Assembly (NCBI GenBank): GCA_951804985.1
Contig: OX638133.1
Coordinates: 4,298,501 to 4,362,500 of the forward strand
Length of the DNA stretch: 64,000 nt
DNA from: Dryomyza anilis
Taxonomy: Eukaryota; Arthropoda; Insecta; Diptera; Dryomyzidae
Reading direction: 5' to 3'
The notes below the pieces were generated by a model that was given only the letters and a program-made list of their open reading frames with translations, was not told the origin of the DNA and did no database searches. Position numbers and translations under genes: made by a program. Shown here one piece after another: positions 33,481 to 42,638 of this stretch (position 1 is the first letter of the stretch; every line of letters begins with the position of its first letter).

Positions 33481-34045
33481 TGTCCTAATTAACAAACAAC
33501 TGACTACTTCTAGTTTGTAATTTATGCGCACGCGAGTCATAAAAATTAGCGTAATTTCTGTAATTTTCAATTCCGATTGTGAGCCACACCACGCAGCTGA
33601 GGTCAGTTATTAAACTGGCTTTTGTGGGTTTTAAATTTTATTTATTTATTTTGCGTTGCGTTACGTTGCGTGCGCTTAATACGTTATCAGCAAAACGCGC
33701 CACCACAATCAATGCATGCGATGTTCTTATCATGACTTTTGCTACTGCCAAACCGGGCAACGTAAATCGACAGCACGTTGTCACTGCGAAGTCTAAGATA
33801 ACCTTAGATGCGCATTAGACTGTCACTGAATATATGGTGGAACTGACAAACAAACAGAGAGACGGACAGACAGACTCGTCGTAACTGATAAAAGAACCCA
33901 TTGCAGTGCCAAAGTTTATTATAAACATAGAATACTAAACATTTTATTTGAAACATTCATGAAAACATTAAAATAATTAAGTAATCATTTTATAATTTAT
34001 ATTAAAACAACGCAGTTATTTGCATTCTTATCATATCGCTCTAAT
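33481..34045 (-). other. spacer and 3' flank of the 422-residue secreted-protein gene
   Basis: At 33484-33560 a stretch similar to 32255-32330 flanks block 3 on the right. AATAAA on the - strand near 33946 could end the transcript of the gene at 34046-35314. Confidence 0.4.
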
Positions 34046-35314
34046 CTACTCGTTCTCCGCCGATTCTTCTGACGATGCGGACTCCTTTGGTGCTGCCTGC
34101 ACCTCCTTCGGATTCTCTGCAGATTCCCCAGACTCAGCACTTGCCGTCTTCATTGCAACCTCCCTGGATTCCTCCACTTCTACCTCTACTTCTAATTCTT
34201 CGCTGGCGTTCTTCGTTTCCTCATCTGACTCGTGCACATTCCTCTTTTTCTCTTGCTCCAACTCTTCCTCCGAAGATTTCTGTGCATCTTCGTCAACAGT
34301 TACATCGCGTTTACGTCTTTCGTCCGCATCGTATGTGGTTTCGTTGGCTTCGTATGAGTTCAGTTCGGTTTCTTCACAGCCCTGTGCATAGTCTTCGGTT
34401 GAATCGCCGTCCTTTTTCGCCTCTTCATCCATACTGTCGTCGTCGTCAATAAAATTATCGAACTCATCGGCGTGACGTCGTCGCCGTGTAGCCGTTTTTT
34501 CAGACTGCTCCTCCTCTACTGTGGGCTCCTTCGGTTCTTCTGCCACAGTGGAATCAATATTTTTCTCTTCATCTTTCTCCTCCTGCTCTACAGGTGCTGA
34601 TTCATTTTTTATCTCTTCCACCTCCTCCTCTTCTACTGCGTTTTCTGGTTTGTCCTCCACCTCTACAGTGGGCTCTTTCTGCTCTTCGACAGTGGCAACA
34701 TCACTCTCCACCTCACCAATGGCTGGAACTTTGTTTTCTTCAACATTAGGAGTAGCTTTCGGTTTCTCCGCGGCTACCTTCTTCTCCTCCTCCTCCGATG
34801 AATTGTTCTCCTCCGAGCTGTTGGAATCATTTTTCTTCTTCTCCTTTTTAACTTTCTTCGTTTGATTCTCTTCGGAAGAATTCGAATTCTCACTCGAAGC
34901 ATCACGTTTCTCCCGCTTATAAGGATCCACGTAATCCAGATAACCATCGTGTTCTTCTTGGGAGATATCTCCAACTCCACACCTTAACACATCGGGTATA
35001 TCGCGCTTCACCAACGTCTTATCAGCATCCTCCTCTGCCGGACTGGACACATTTTCATCCTCGACCACCGCCAGACGTCTCAAACGTTCCAACTCATTCG
35101 AATCCGAATCACCTGAATCGGAGGATTCGGAATCCGAACCATTTTCGAAACTACTTTGTACCTTCATAGGCAGCGGTGCCTCTCGACTCTCTTCGCTGCT
35201 AGAGCCTTCCGATGATTCCGATGAATCCGTTCGCTGATGGCGCGACAGCGGCACGGCGATAGCTACAGCTACCAGCGCCAACAGGAAGAGCGCCTTGGCC
35301 GGAAAGCGACGCAT
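34046..35314 (-). CDS. secreted acidic Ser/Glu-rich precursor, 422 aa, unrecognised
   Basis: Intronless. The start context is ideal (ATCAAAATG). Residues 1-20 form a signal peptide (MRRFPAKALFLLALVAVAIA). The mature part is extremely rich in Glu, Ser, Asp and Lys, with SSEE/SSSEE clusters at about 32-42, 145-149, 165-176 and 347-350, and about ten N-glycosylation sequons. Basic cleavage sites are KR (103-104), REKR (134-137), RRRR (277-280), RRKR (333-336) and KKR (356-358). The only two Cys, 112 and 313, lie in the segments bounded by these sites (105-133 and 281-332). Family unknown; SSEE clusters and furin-type sites link it to the genes at 38.3-41.0 kb, same strand. It may be a secreted phospho- and glycoprotein precursor; function unknown. 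Confidence 0.8.
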   Translation of the reverse strand: MRRFPAKALFLLALVAVAIAVPLSRHQRTDSSESSEGSSSEESREAPLPMKVQSSFENGSDSESSDSGDSDSNELERLRRLAVVEDENVSSPAEEDADKTLVKRDIPDVLRCGVGDISQEEHDGYLDYVDPYKREKRDASSENSNSSEENQTKKVKKEKKKNDSNSSEENNSSEEEEKKVAAEKPKATPNVEENKVPAIGEVESDVATVEEQKEPTVEVEDKPENAVEEEEVEEIKNESAPVEQEEKDEEKNIDSTVAEEPKEPTVEEEQSEKTATRRRRHADEFDNFIDDDDSMDEEAKKDGDSTEDYAQGCEETELNSYEANETTYDADERRKRDVTVDEDAQKSSEEELEQEKKRNVHESDEETKNASEELEVEVEVEESREVAMKTASAESGESAENPKEVQAAPKESASSEESAENE

Positions 35315-35780
35315 TTTGATATGTTAGGTTTTTATCTTCTGTTGTATATTTCTGTGTATAACTTGTAAATTTAGTAGAAAAAAAAAAAAAAAAACTTTTT
35401 TTCGTATCGTTTAGTTTATTTTGTATTCAAGAACTTCTTCGTCGGGTTTCACAATTAAAACTGATGTTATGCGTCTTCGGTTTGTTTGGCATATGCTTCA
35501 TGTTCCCTGCGAAATGTTATCTCTTTCTACAGTTTTTTCTCGTTCGCTCGGTTCGACTGTGAAATTATCTCTTAAATTTTTGCGACTTAAATGAATGCTG
35601 ATAACTGCGAATTCAGTAATAAAAACTTGCAAATATTCATATGAAACACGCATATGGAAAAACTTTTCATGTTATCACGATTCACCAGTGATCAGTTAAT
35701 ATTTTAAATTTGTTAAATGCATTTTTATTCAATTTGTATTTATTGAAGTTTTTAATATCTGTTTACAAGACACAAGATAT
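35315..35780 (-). promoter_or_regulatory. upstream region of the 422-residue gene
   Basis: Should hold the 5' UTR and promoter. AAATATACAAC lies about 40 bp upstream of the ATG, too close for a normal TATA box. I cannot assign the start site. Confidence 0.3.
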
Positions 35781-35914
35781 CGTCACTGTCATGCCAAAGG
35801 GGCGAAGGTGCATTTTTAAAAATGTTGGGATATCAAATTTTAAAGTTTGAAGTGCTTTAAAAATTAGAAAAATTTGTATTTTCTTTAATTTTGTCTGTTA
35901 TTTAAGTTTATTCA

Positions 35915-35955
35915 TCTATATATATAAAACTCTTGGTCCGTCTGTCGGTCTGTCG

Positions 35956-35987
<32 letters not shown>

Positions 35988-36883
35988 GACTGTTTGTCTC
36001 TTTGTTCCAGCATCACGTCTAAATCGCTGAACCGATTTAACTGAAATTTTGCACCAGGATACTATGGAGTCCAGAGGGTGTCATAGGCTATATATGGGCG
36101 GGATTGGACAAAGGGGCGTGGCACCTCCCATACAACCTAAAAATTCAAAACGCCATAATTCGGCATATACACAAACAAAGAAGATGAAACAAAAAACTCA
36201 AATATAAAAAAAAATACAAAAGCAAAAACACAAAAACAAAAGCAAAAATCAAATACAAAATCAAAAGTAAAAGCACAAAACATAAGCTATAACTCAAAAA
36301 CAACAGAAAAATAAAAGAGGATAGAAAACAAAAACAAAATCAACCACACTAAAATTCACCACACTAAAATTCACTACACCAAAATTCACCACACTAAAAC
36401 TCACCACACTAAAATTCACCACACTAAAACTCACCACACTAAAATTTCCCAGACTAATTTTCACCACACTAAAATTCACCACACAAAAACTCACCACACT
36501 AGATTTCCCCACACTAAAACTCACCACACTAAAATTCACCACACTAAAACTCACCACACTAAAACTCACCACGCTAAAACTAACCACGCTAAAACGTCTA
36601 CTGGGAAAAACTCTACGGGGAAGAATTCTACGGGAAAGAATTCTACTGGGAAGAATTCTACGGGGAAGCACAGTATGAGAAAGAATTGTCTATGAGAAAA
36701 GTTGTTTTATCGGATAATTAGTATGGTTTTGGTTACTACATTTATAAAACCAATAAAAAAACGTCCACAGCGAAGCACGGGTCCCTGATATAAATAATGA
36801 AAATGTTATTTATATTAATAAAATTGCTCAATAACCTTTCATTCACATAATATTTGCACGAGTCGTGTACGGGTCCTGCTAGT
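35915..36883 (+). mobile_element. non-autonomous Helitron (HINE-like) insertion
   Basis: Begins TCTATATATATAAAACTC, followed by a GTCTGTCTGT tract and the typical ACCGATTTAACTGAAATTTT and AAAGGGGCGTGGCAC motifs. It ends with GTGTACGGGTCCTGCTAGT, a CTAG(T) terminus preceded by a small GC hairpin. These are hallmarks of insect Helitron/Helentron-derived elements. The uninterrupted copy at 61 kb shows the empty site. It has no Rep/helicase frame. Confidence 0.7.
36342..36597 (+). repeat. 15-bp minisatellite inside the Helitron-like element
   Basis: About 17 copies of ACCACACTAAAATTC with C/T variants. It is followed by a second 15-bp motif, CTACGGGGAAGAATT, repeated about four times to 36668. 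Such internal arrays are usual in this element class. Confidence 0.75.
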
Positions 36884-37757
36884 CAATTAATATAACGTAT
36901 AAAAAATATCTTTAGATTTGGACAACCTCCTGAATTATAAATACGGATTTTTTTGAGGCTATATCCTGATCAAAACCTAAATATTATTGTTTTTTATGCT
37001 ATAACATTTTATTAGCGCAATATAAAATAGTAATGTTTGCTTTTAAAGCACCTATCTATTGTCATCATTATAAAAATATTTTGTCAAACATTAATTTGCC
37101 ATTTGTTATTTGCAGAAAAAAATGTTTGGCAAATAATTTTTTTAAATAATGATGCCAACTGATAGCTGCTTTAAAACCAAACAATTAATACCTTTACACC
37201 ACTATTTTATCTTGCACTAATAAAAAATTATTGCAAAAAAACGGATAAATTGGAGAAAATTGAACATATTGTCATGCCAAAAGGGCGAATCTTTTCGTTT
37301 TTTTGCTGTAACTCTTTAACAGTACAAGATAAAATAGTGTTGTAAGGGCATTTATTGTTTGTTTTCAAAGCACCTATCGATCTGCATATTTAATTATAAA
37401 TATTTTGCCAAACATTTTTTCCTGCAAATAACAAATGGCAAATTAATGTTTGGCTATATATTTTTAATTAATGATGCAGATAGGTGCTTTGAAAACAAAC
37501 AATAAATGCCTTTACACCAATATTTTATCTTATACCAATCAAAAGTTATGGCGAAAAAACGAAAAGATTCGCCCTTTTGACATGACAAGATTTTCAATTT
37601 TTCAAATTCGCCCTTTCGGTTTTGTCTTTTGTGGCTAGAAATATCCAACAAAATAACACGCGATTTTGGTACAGCATACTTGAGGATAAACTACATTCAA
37701 AAATGTAAAAAAACGCAAATGTAAAAAATTGCGCATTCACCCCTTTGGTGATGATAT

Positions 37758-38275
37758 GTTCGACTTTCTTCTATCCGACTACATTTGACGATATTCCGAA
37801 GGACCGAAAGAATCTAAACACGATCTCATACCTAGATATTGCCGAACGTATTGTTATAAATGTCAATTATCGTATTTTTCTATATATTTTGTAATTTTAG
37901 TTTTTGTCAATTGACATTTTCTATCATTTTCTTTTGTGGTCCATTGAGAATATTTCTCATATTTCAAAATGTACGCCACATAAGAAAGAGATATACTCTT
38001 ATTCCGGGTAATCAATAAATTCCGCTGAAAAATTCTCACATATTTCACTTTGTATTTTGACAGTAGGACGATGTAGTTTAGCAGTTCTTAACTTAACAGT
38101 TTTGCACGGTCAATTTATCCCAATATTCCCGAAAAGGGTTCATTCGACTCGGCATTACTAGGCTACTTCTAAATGTCAACACATCCCATCTTTTTTATTT
38201 CGCGTACATTCAAAATATTCAATGTGCAAAGTCAAATTTGGTCTTGTCATCCTCCAGGTTTAATGCAAATGTATG
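37758..38275. other. intergenic DNA
   Basis: No feature is supported. Confidence 0.4.
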
Positions 38276-38779
38276 TCAAACTAGACCAATACTATATTTT
38301 CTCTTATTTTGTTTTTGCAAATCACTCTCTAAATTCTGATGTAAAGGAAATTCTATAATTGTTTTATATTCAAATAAATGTTTAAACTGCGTTTGATCTG
38401 ATATAATAAACACACGTATCGGGCGTGTATCGTCAATAACGAATTCGGTTTTCTCTTCTGAAGACTTTTCTTCCAAAATTTTGACAACTTTTACAGCATG
38501 TTTTGTCTTCTCCTCCGAAAACTTATATTCCAAAGTTTTGTACCCATTTAAATTACGTTTTCTATGTACTGCACTTGCATCTGCTTTTTTCTCAGACTCT
38601 GTGCCGGCTTTAAAATGTGTAGTAGTTTTTATTTCTTCCAATGAGTTTTCCTTGAAATTGTCTTTACGTTGCTTTCCTATTTTCCCCATGATATAAGAAA
38701 AATCATTCAACACTCAAGTGTGTTTCCACGGCGGGACTAATACCAGAGCTATAAATAAGAAGATTAATAACCAATTCAT
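38276..38779 (-). pseudogene. broken paralogue of the 9-repeat secreted precursor
   Basis: ATG at 38779 gives an intact signal peptide, MNWLLIFLFIALVLV, clearly related to MRWLLVSLFVALALV of the gene at 40994. A 19-nt deletion right after it shifts the frame to a stop (PPWKHT then TGA), and further stops follow in the old frame. Downstream the old protein is still readable: AGTESEKKADA, AVHRKRN, FSEEKTKHA, LEEKSSEEKTEF, in an open stretch to 38276. It has only about one of the tandem units. The promoter (TATTTAAGGCA at 38859-38869) is still similar to that of the intact gene. Confidence 0.7.
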
Positions 38780-38861
38780 GGTAATATTCTGCAGATATTC
38801 CACATTTTCGATTTCGTTAGAAGGTTTTCAATAAATATGTCGATCTTCCAGAAGTGGTTGC

Positions 38862-38869
38862 CTTAAATA
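38862..38869 (-). promoter_or_regulatory. TATA-like box of the broken paralogue
   Basis: TATTTAAG, 90 bp upstream of the ATG. Sequence and spacing match the box of the intact gene (88 bp). Similarity continues upstream through TTTTATAAAT-type words. Confidence 0.55.
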
Positions 38870-39887
38870 TCTGTTGATCTAATACTGTAATGGTAATCTT
38901 AATAGATAAACAAATTATAGCAAATTTTTACATTTATAAAATGTTTATTGTACAATATGGCATTTCAAAGACTACCAAACGTACTGCTTTTTAGAAGACA
39001 ATCCTCCTTTTCTACAGACTGTCCTCCTAATATTTACCCAAAATTCAAATTCTCCTTCATTTTTGAATAATCTGCATTTTATTATTAAGAATTCCAATTT
39101 GTTAGTATTTATTTATCTCAGAATCTCTGATATTTCTCTGATATCGGAAATAAATCCCTAATCAGGTGACGATTTGCATTTCGTTGTCCTACTTTTCCCC
39201 TATTAAATATATATTTAATTTATTGTGCTTACAATGTGTCCTTCTCTTTCCAAATATAGAATTGGATGCCTTTGTCATTACAAGGGTAATGCACTGACCT
39301 TGGGGGATTCCATTATTCCATATTTCCCTATAATCTCATATACAGAAAGAACAAAGTCTCGCAATATTAATGATATAGGGGATACATTTTTTTGGAAATC
39401 GTTATTTTAGGAAGGAACTGTTTGGGGAAAAATGTCTATGAATTAAATATTTCGGGGAAGACTTGTCTCTGGGAAGATATTACTCGAGAAGGAATTTTAT
39501 CAGCGATGAATTGTTTGGGAAATTATTGAGATTTCCTCAAGGATAAAAAAATAACTTGGAAAGTATTATTTCGGGAAAGAATAGTCGCTATGAAGAAATA
39601 TCTCGAGGATGAAATTTCTCAGGGAATAATTGTTTAGAAATTAATTCTTCGTGGAGAAATTATCTTGGGATGAAAGTTGTGTATGATAATACTAATATCC
39701 TGTGATTATATTGTTATAGATCTTAATTATGGTGTGTATCTGGTCAAAACTAAAATCTTAATAAATCCTTACCATATTTATTATTTTAAACATTGAAAAT
39801 GTTTATTTTTATTAAAATTACAAGAAACTTATATTTTACAATCGGTTTAATTTCTAATATTCGATATTATAGCTTATTTTTATATAT
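38870..39887. other. intergenic DNA between the two paralogues
   Basis: The part 39410-39670 holds irregular GGGAAGAATT/GGGGAAGA words, perhaps a decayed array like that in the 36.6-kb Helitron-like element. AATAAA on the - strand near 39801-39811 may be the poly(A) signal of the gene at 39888. Confidence 0.4.
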
Positions 39888-40994
39888 TTAGTCATCATGA
39901 TGTTCATCTTCATGGTGTTCGGTTTTCTCGTCTGATGATTTTTCATGTGCAGCATTGCCACAGCCCGTATTACGTCGTTTACGAGCATGGGTTTCTTCAT
40001 GGGCGTGTTTTGTCTTCTCCTCGGAAGACTTCTCTTCGGAAGTTTTGTCGGCAGCACTTCGTCTTTTACGAGCATGGGTTTCTTCATGTGCGTGCTTTGT
40101 TTTCTCCTCGGAAGACTTTTCCTCGGAAGTTTTGTCGGCAGCACTTCGTCTTTTACGAGCATGGGTTTCTTCATGTGCGTGCTTTGTTTTCTCCTCGGAA
40201 GACTTTTCCTCGGAAGTTTTGTCAGCAGCATTACGTTTTTTACGAGCATGGGTTTCTTCATGTGCGTGCTTTGTTTTCTCCTCGGAAGACTTCTCTTCCG
40301 AAGTTTTGTCAACAGCATTACGTCTTTTACGAGCATGGGTTTCTTCATGTGCGTGCTTTGTTTTCTCCTCGGAAGACTTTTCCTCGGAAGTTTTGTCAGC
40401 AGCATTACGTTTTTTACGAGCATGGGTTTCTTCATGTGCGTGCTTTGTTTTCTCCTCGGAAGACTTTTCCTCGGAAGTTTTGTCAGCAGCATTACGTTTT
40501 TTACGAGCTTCACCATGAGCGTGCTTTGTCTTCTCCTCCGATGAATTCTCTTCCGAAGTTTTGTCGGCCGCACTACGTCTTTTACGAGCTTCACCATGAG
40601 CGTGTTTTGTCTTCTCTTCCGATGAATTCTCTTCTGAAGTTTTGTCGGCAGCACTACGTCTTTTACGAGCATGGGTTTCATCATGATGTGCATGTTTCTT
40701 CTTCTCCTCTGAAGACTTTTCCTCCGAAGTTTTGTCCGCACCTACATTTCGTTTGCTATGTTCTTTCTTCTCCGACTCTGCATCGTGTTCGGCATGTGCT
40801 GTCTTTTTCTTTTCTTCTGATGAATTTTCCTCGGAGGTGTCTTTATTATCCGTGTTACGTACTACACGTGCAATTGTTGTTTTTCTATTTTCCCCATTGA
40901 ATAGAGCAATTCCTTGTAACTCCACGACGGGATTTGAAATTGTCGTCGAGACTAATGCCAACGCGACAAATAAGGAGACTAGTAACCAACGCAT
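39888..40994 (-). CDS. secreted precursor with nine tandem peptide units, 368 aa, unrecognised
   Basis: Intronless. Residues 1-20 are a signal peptide (MRWLLVSLFVALALVSTTIS). After a leader (21-86) with TSEENSSEEKKK come nine tandem units (87-341; 39972-40736). The common unit is 29 residues, starting DKTSEEKSSEEKTKHAHEE and ending THARKRR or THARKKR then S/N-A-A; two units are 27 residues, with HGEARKRR. Each unit ends in R-K-[KR]-R, a furin-type R-X-[KR]-R site, so processing would release nine near-identical Ser/Glu/Lys/His peptides. The tail is TGCGNAAHEKSSDEKTEHHE plus an acidic His end. SSEE offers S-x-E phosphorylation sites, and three NSS sequons occur in units with ENSSEEK. TATTTAAG lies 88 bp upstream. 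Family and function unknown; the design resembles tandem peptide precursors. Confidence 0.85.
   Translation of the reverse strand: MRWLLVSLFVALALVSTTISNPVVELQGIALFNGENRKTTIARVVRNTDNKDTSEENSSEEKKKTAHAEHDAESEKKEHSKRNVGADKTSEEKSSEEKKKHAHHDETHARKRRSAADKTSEENSSEEKTKHAHGEARKRRSAADKTSEENSSEEKTKHAHGEARKKRNAADKTSEEKSSEEKTKHAHEETHARKKRNAADKTSEEKSSEEKTKHAHEETHARKRRNAVDKTSEEKSSEEKTKHAHEETHARKKRNAADKTSEEKSSEEKTKHAHEETHARKRRSAADKTSEEKSSEEKTKHAHEETHARKRRSAADKTSEEKSSEEKTKHAHEETHARKRRNTGCGNAAHEKSSDEKTEHHEDEHHDD
39972..40736 (-). repeat. 87-bp tandem coding repeat (nine units)
   Basis: Seven units of 87-90 bp and two of 81 bp, with few base differences between neighbours in the middle of the array, suggesting recent expansion or gene conversion. 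Period and indels are multiples of 3, so the frame is kept. Confidence 0.85.
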
Positions 40995-41074
40995 GGTGAA
41001 ACTACGGATATGTTATATGTTCGATTTCGTTAGATGACTCTCAATTAATAAGAGGTTGTACCAGATGTATCTGC

Positions 41075-41082
41075 CTTAAATA
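41075..41082 (-). promoter_or_regulatory. TATA box of the nine-unit precursor gene
   Basis: TATTTAAG followed by GCAG, 88 bp upstream of the ATG. Transcription would start near 41050 and leave a 5' UTR of about 55 nt. The block TCTAACGAAATCGAA in the UTR is also present in the broken paralogue. Confidence 0.6.
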
Positions 41083-42361
41083 CCTTTCCAGCTGTTTGGC
41101 TAATCAATACAGATCGTAATCAAATAATAACAACTTTTATAAATTTATAAAAGATTTATTATTAAATAGGGTGTTATGCAAGGAAAGCTCTCACCTTGAA
41201 ATATACCTTCACAAATTTCAACTAAACACATAAAGTAAAATAAGTAAAATGAAATTGTGTAAAAATTTAACTGATAAGGATTTATTTTATTAATATTAAA
41301 AATAAAATTCTAGTACATTGTCGCAATTAAATAAGCCAGATTTTAAAAATATTGAGATTAAATAATATTAACACAAAAACTGAAAATGAGACCATAACTG
41401 GGAACCGGTATACTAAAATCGTATATTTATTAAACTTAAAACCGAAGAAAAAACCAAAACATTATTCAAAACCATTATATGTTTGGGTTTATTCTTTGAC
41501 AAAAAAAAAATACGTAGAATACGTAAAATTATTTAAAGTGTACGAATTATTTTTAAAGTGATTAGAACACAAACAACTTTTAAGTCGCCATAATTTACAA
41601 TTCGTAAATATGTAAACAACAGGTAACTGATAGTAACACTACGCAACAACATTTTTTTCTATGCGTTTTTTTGGGAAACTACTCTCGTTAAATTCTAATC
41701 ATTTTATATATCAAATTCTTACAGGTCATATGGTATATAAAGTTCATGAAGATATTGGATATTAGGCATGCCCTAGACGTGGCTGGTTAGAAAAACGAAA
41801 TGAAGTATTGATCAGTATCACTACCCGAGATGATCTAGACATATCCGTCGGAGTGTCTGTGTATCCGCCCGTATACACGATAACCTGAAAAATACTGAAT
41901 CGATTGTGATGAAATTTAGTTTCAAAATAGCTATGCCTTTTATTAACTCTTAGTTCAAAAATGTGCCTAATTGATCACCTATTTACTAATTCAAGTCAAT
42001 AATTAAAAACTGTGAACTTCTATAGTAATCAAGATATACTTATTAAATATAAAACTAATTATTAAAATTCATTTATTATTATGTGTTTTGAGCTATGCAT
42101 GTTATACTTGTATTTGAAATGGTATTTAAGATCCACGAATACGAACGTCGGGAGGAGGTCGTTTAAAGACACTGCTCACTGCTCGCGGAGGTTATCCATT
42201 GTCAGCCCAGAGATATATAAAGGGTAAAAACTTCTAAAATCCAGAGGGAATCCATAAATATACGGAGCGCTATAGAGATAAACCGAAACATTCTGTATTT
42301 TAAGAAACAGATCCACTTAGTTATGAAAAAAGTAACAAAGAGCAATTAATGGGTTTTTTAA
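41083..42361. other. upstream and intergenic DNA with an element fragment
   Basis: At about 41750-41990 CTACCCGAGATGATCTAGAC and GAATCGATTGTGATGAAATT are words I associate with dispersed fly transposon remnants. Otherwise AT-rich. Confidence 0.4.
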
Positions 42362-42638
42362 CAGGGACGCTACAAAAGTAAAGCGACAGGGACAGCAAAC
42401 GACGCCATCTTTCTTGCCGCTCTTTTGACATTTCTTTTCAGTAAGGTTTGCCATTTCATGATGGAAAGATATACGAATTCGAATTTTGGTAGCAAATTTT
42501 AATAATTTCGACTCGTTGTTGGCTCGTATATCTTTTCATCATCAAATGGTAAACCTTACTGAAGAGAAATGTCAAAAGAGCGGCAAGAATTATGGCGTCG
42601 TTTGCTGTCCCTGTCACTCTACTTTTGTAGCGTCCCTG
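42362..42638. mobile_element. foldback MITE with about 115-bp inverted arms, hAT-like tips
   Basis: The arms 42362-42478 and 42522-42638 are almost perfect inverses (CAGGGACGCTACAAAAGTA against TACTTTTGTAGCGTCCCTG) around a loop of about 45 bp. CAGGG tips suggest a hAT origin, but the flanking 8-mers TTTTTTAA and TTGAATAA match at only 5 of 8 positions. A further fragment TTGTAGCGCTCTTATTG lies at 42664. Confidence 0.7.

Larger units (their letters stand above)
35781..37757. mobile_element. family-1 MITE split by a Helitron-like element
   Basis: The left end CGTCACTGTCATGCCAAAGG at 35781 is intact; the right end near 37757 (CACCCCTTTGGTGATGATAT) is damaged. The MITE sequence breaks at 35914 and resumes at 36884. 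The part 37270-37577 is a near-perfect hairpin: GGGCGAATCTTTTCGTTTTT on one side, AAAACGAAAAGATTCGCCC on the other, with matching CAAAGCACCTATCGAT and ATAGGTGCTTTG further in. Confidence 0.7.

Noticed and set aside
34020..34865. Ser-rich + strand frames opposite the 422-residue gene
   Set aside because: Reverse complement of Glu/Asp/Ser codons gives Ser/Phe/Leu frames; no own start context.
36294..36671. 125-codon - strand frame with SFSVV repeats
   Set aside because: Translation of the 15-bp minisatellite within the Helitron-like element.
39935..40900. Antisense frames of 187-321 codons opposite the nine-unit precursor
   Set aside because: Shadows of the tandem coding repeat (unit length a multiple of 3). 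The - strand frame has the signal peptide, start context and promoter.
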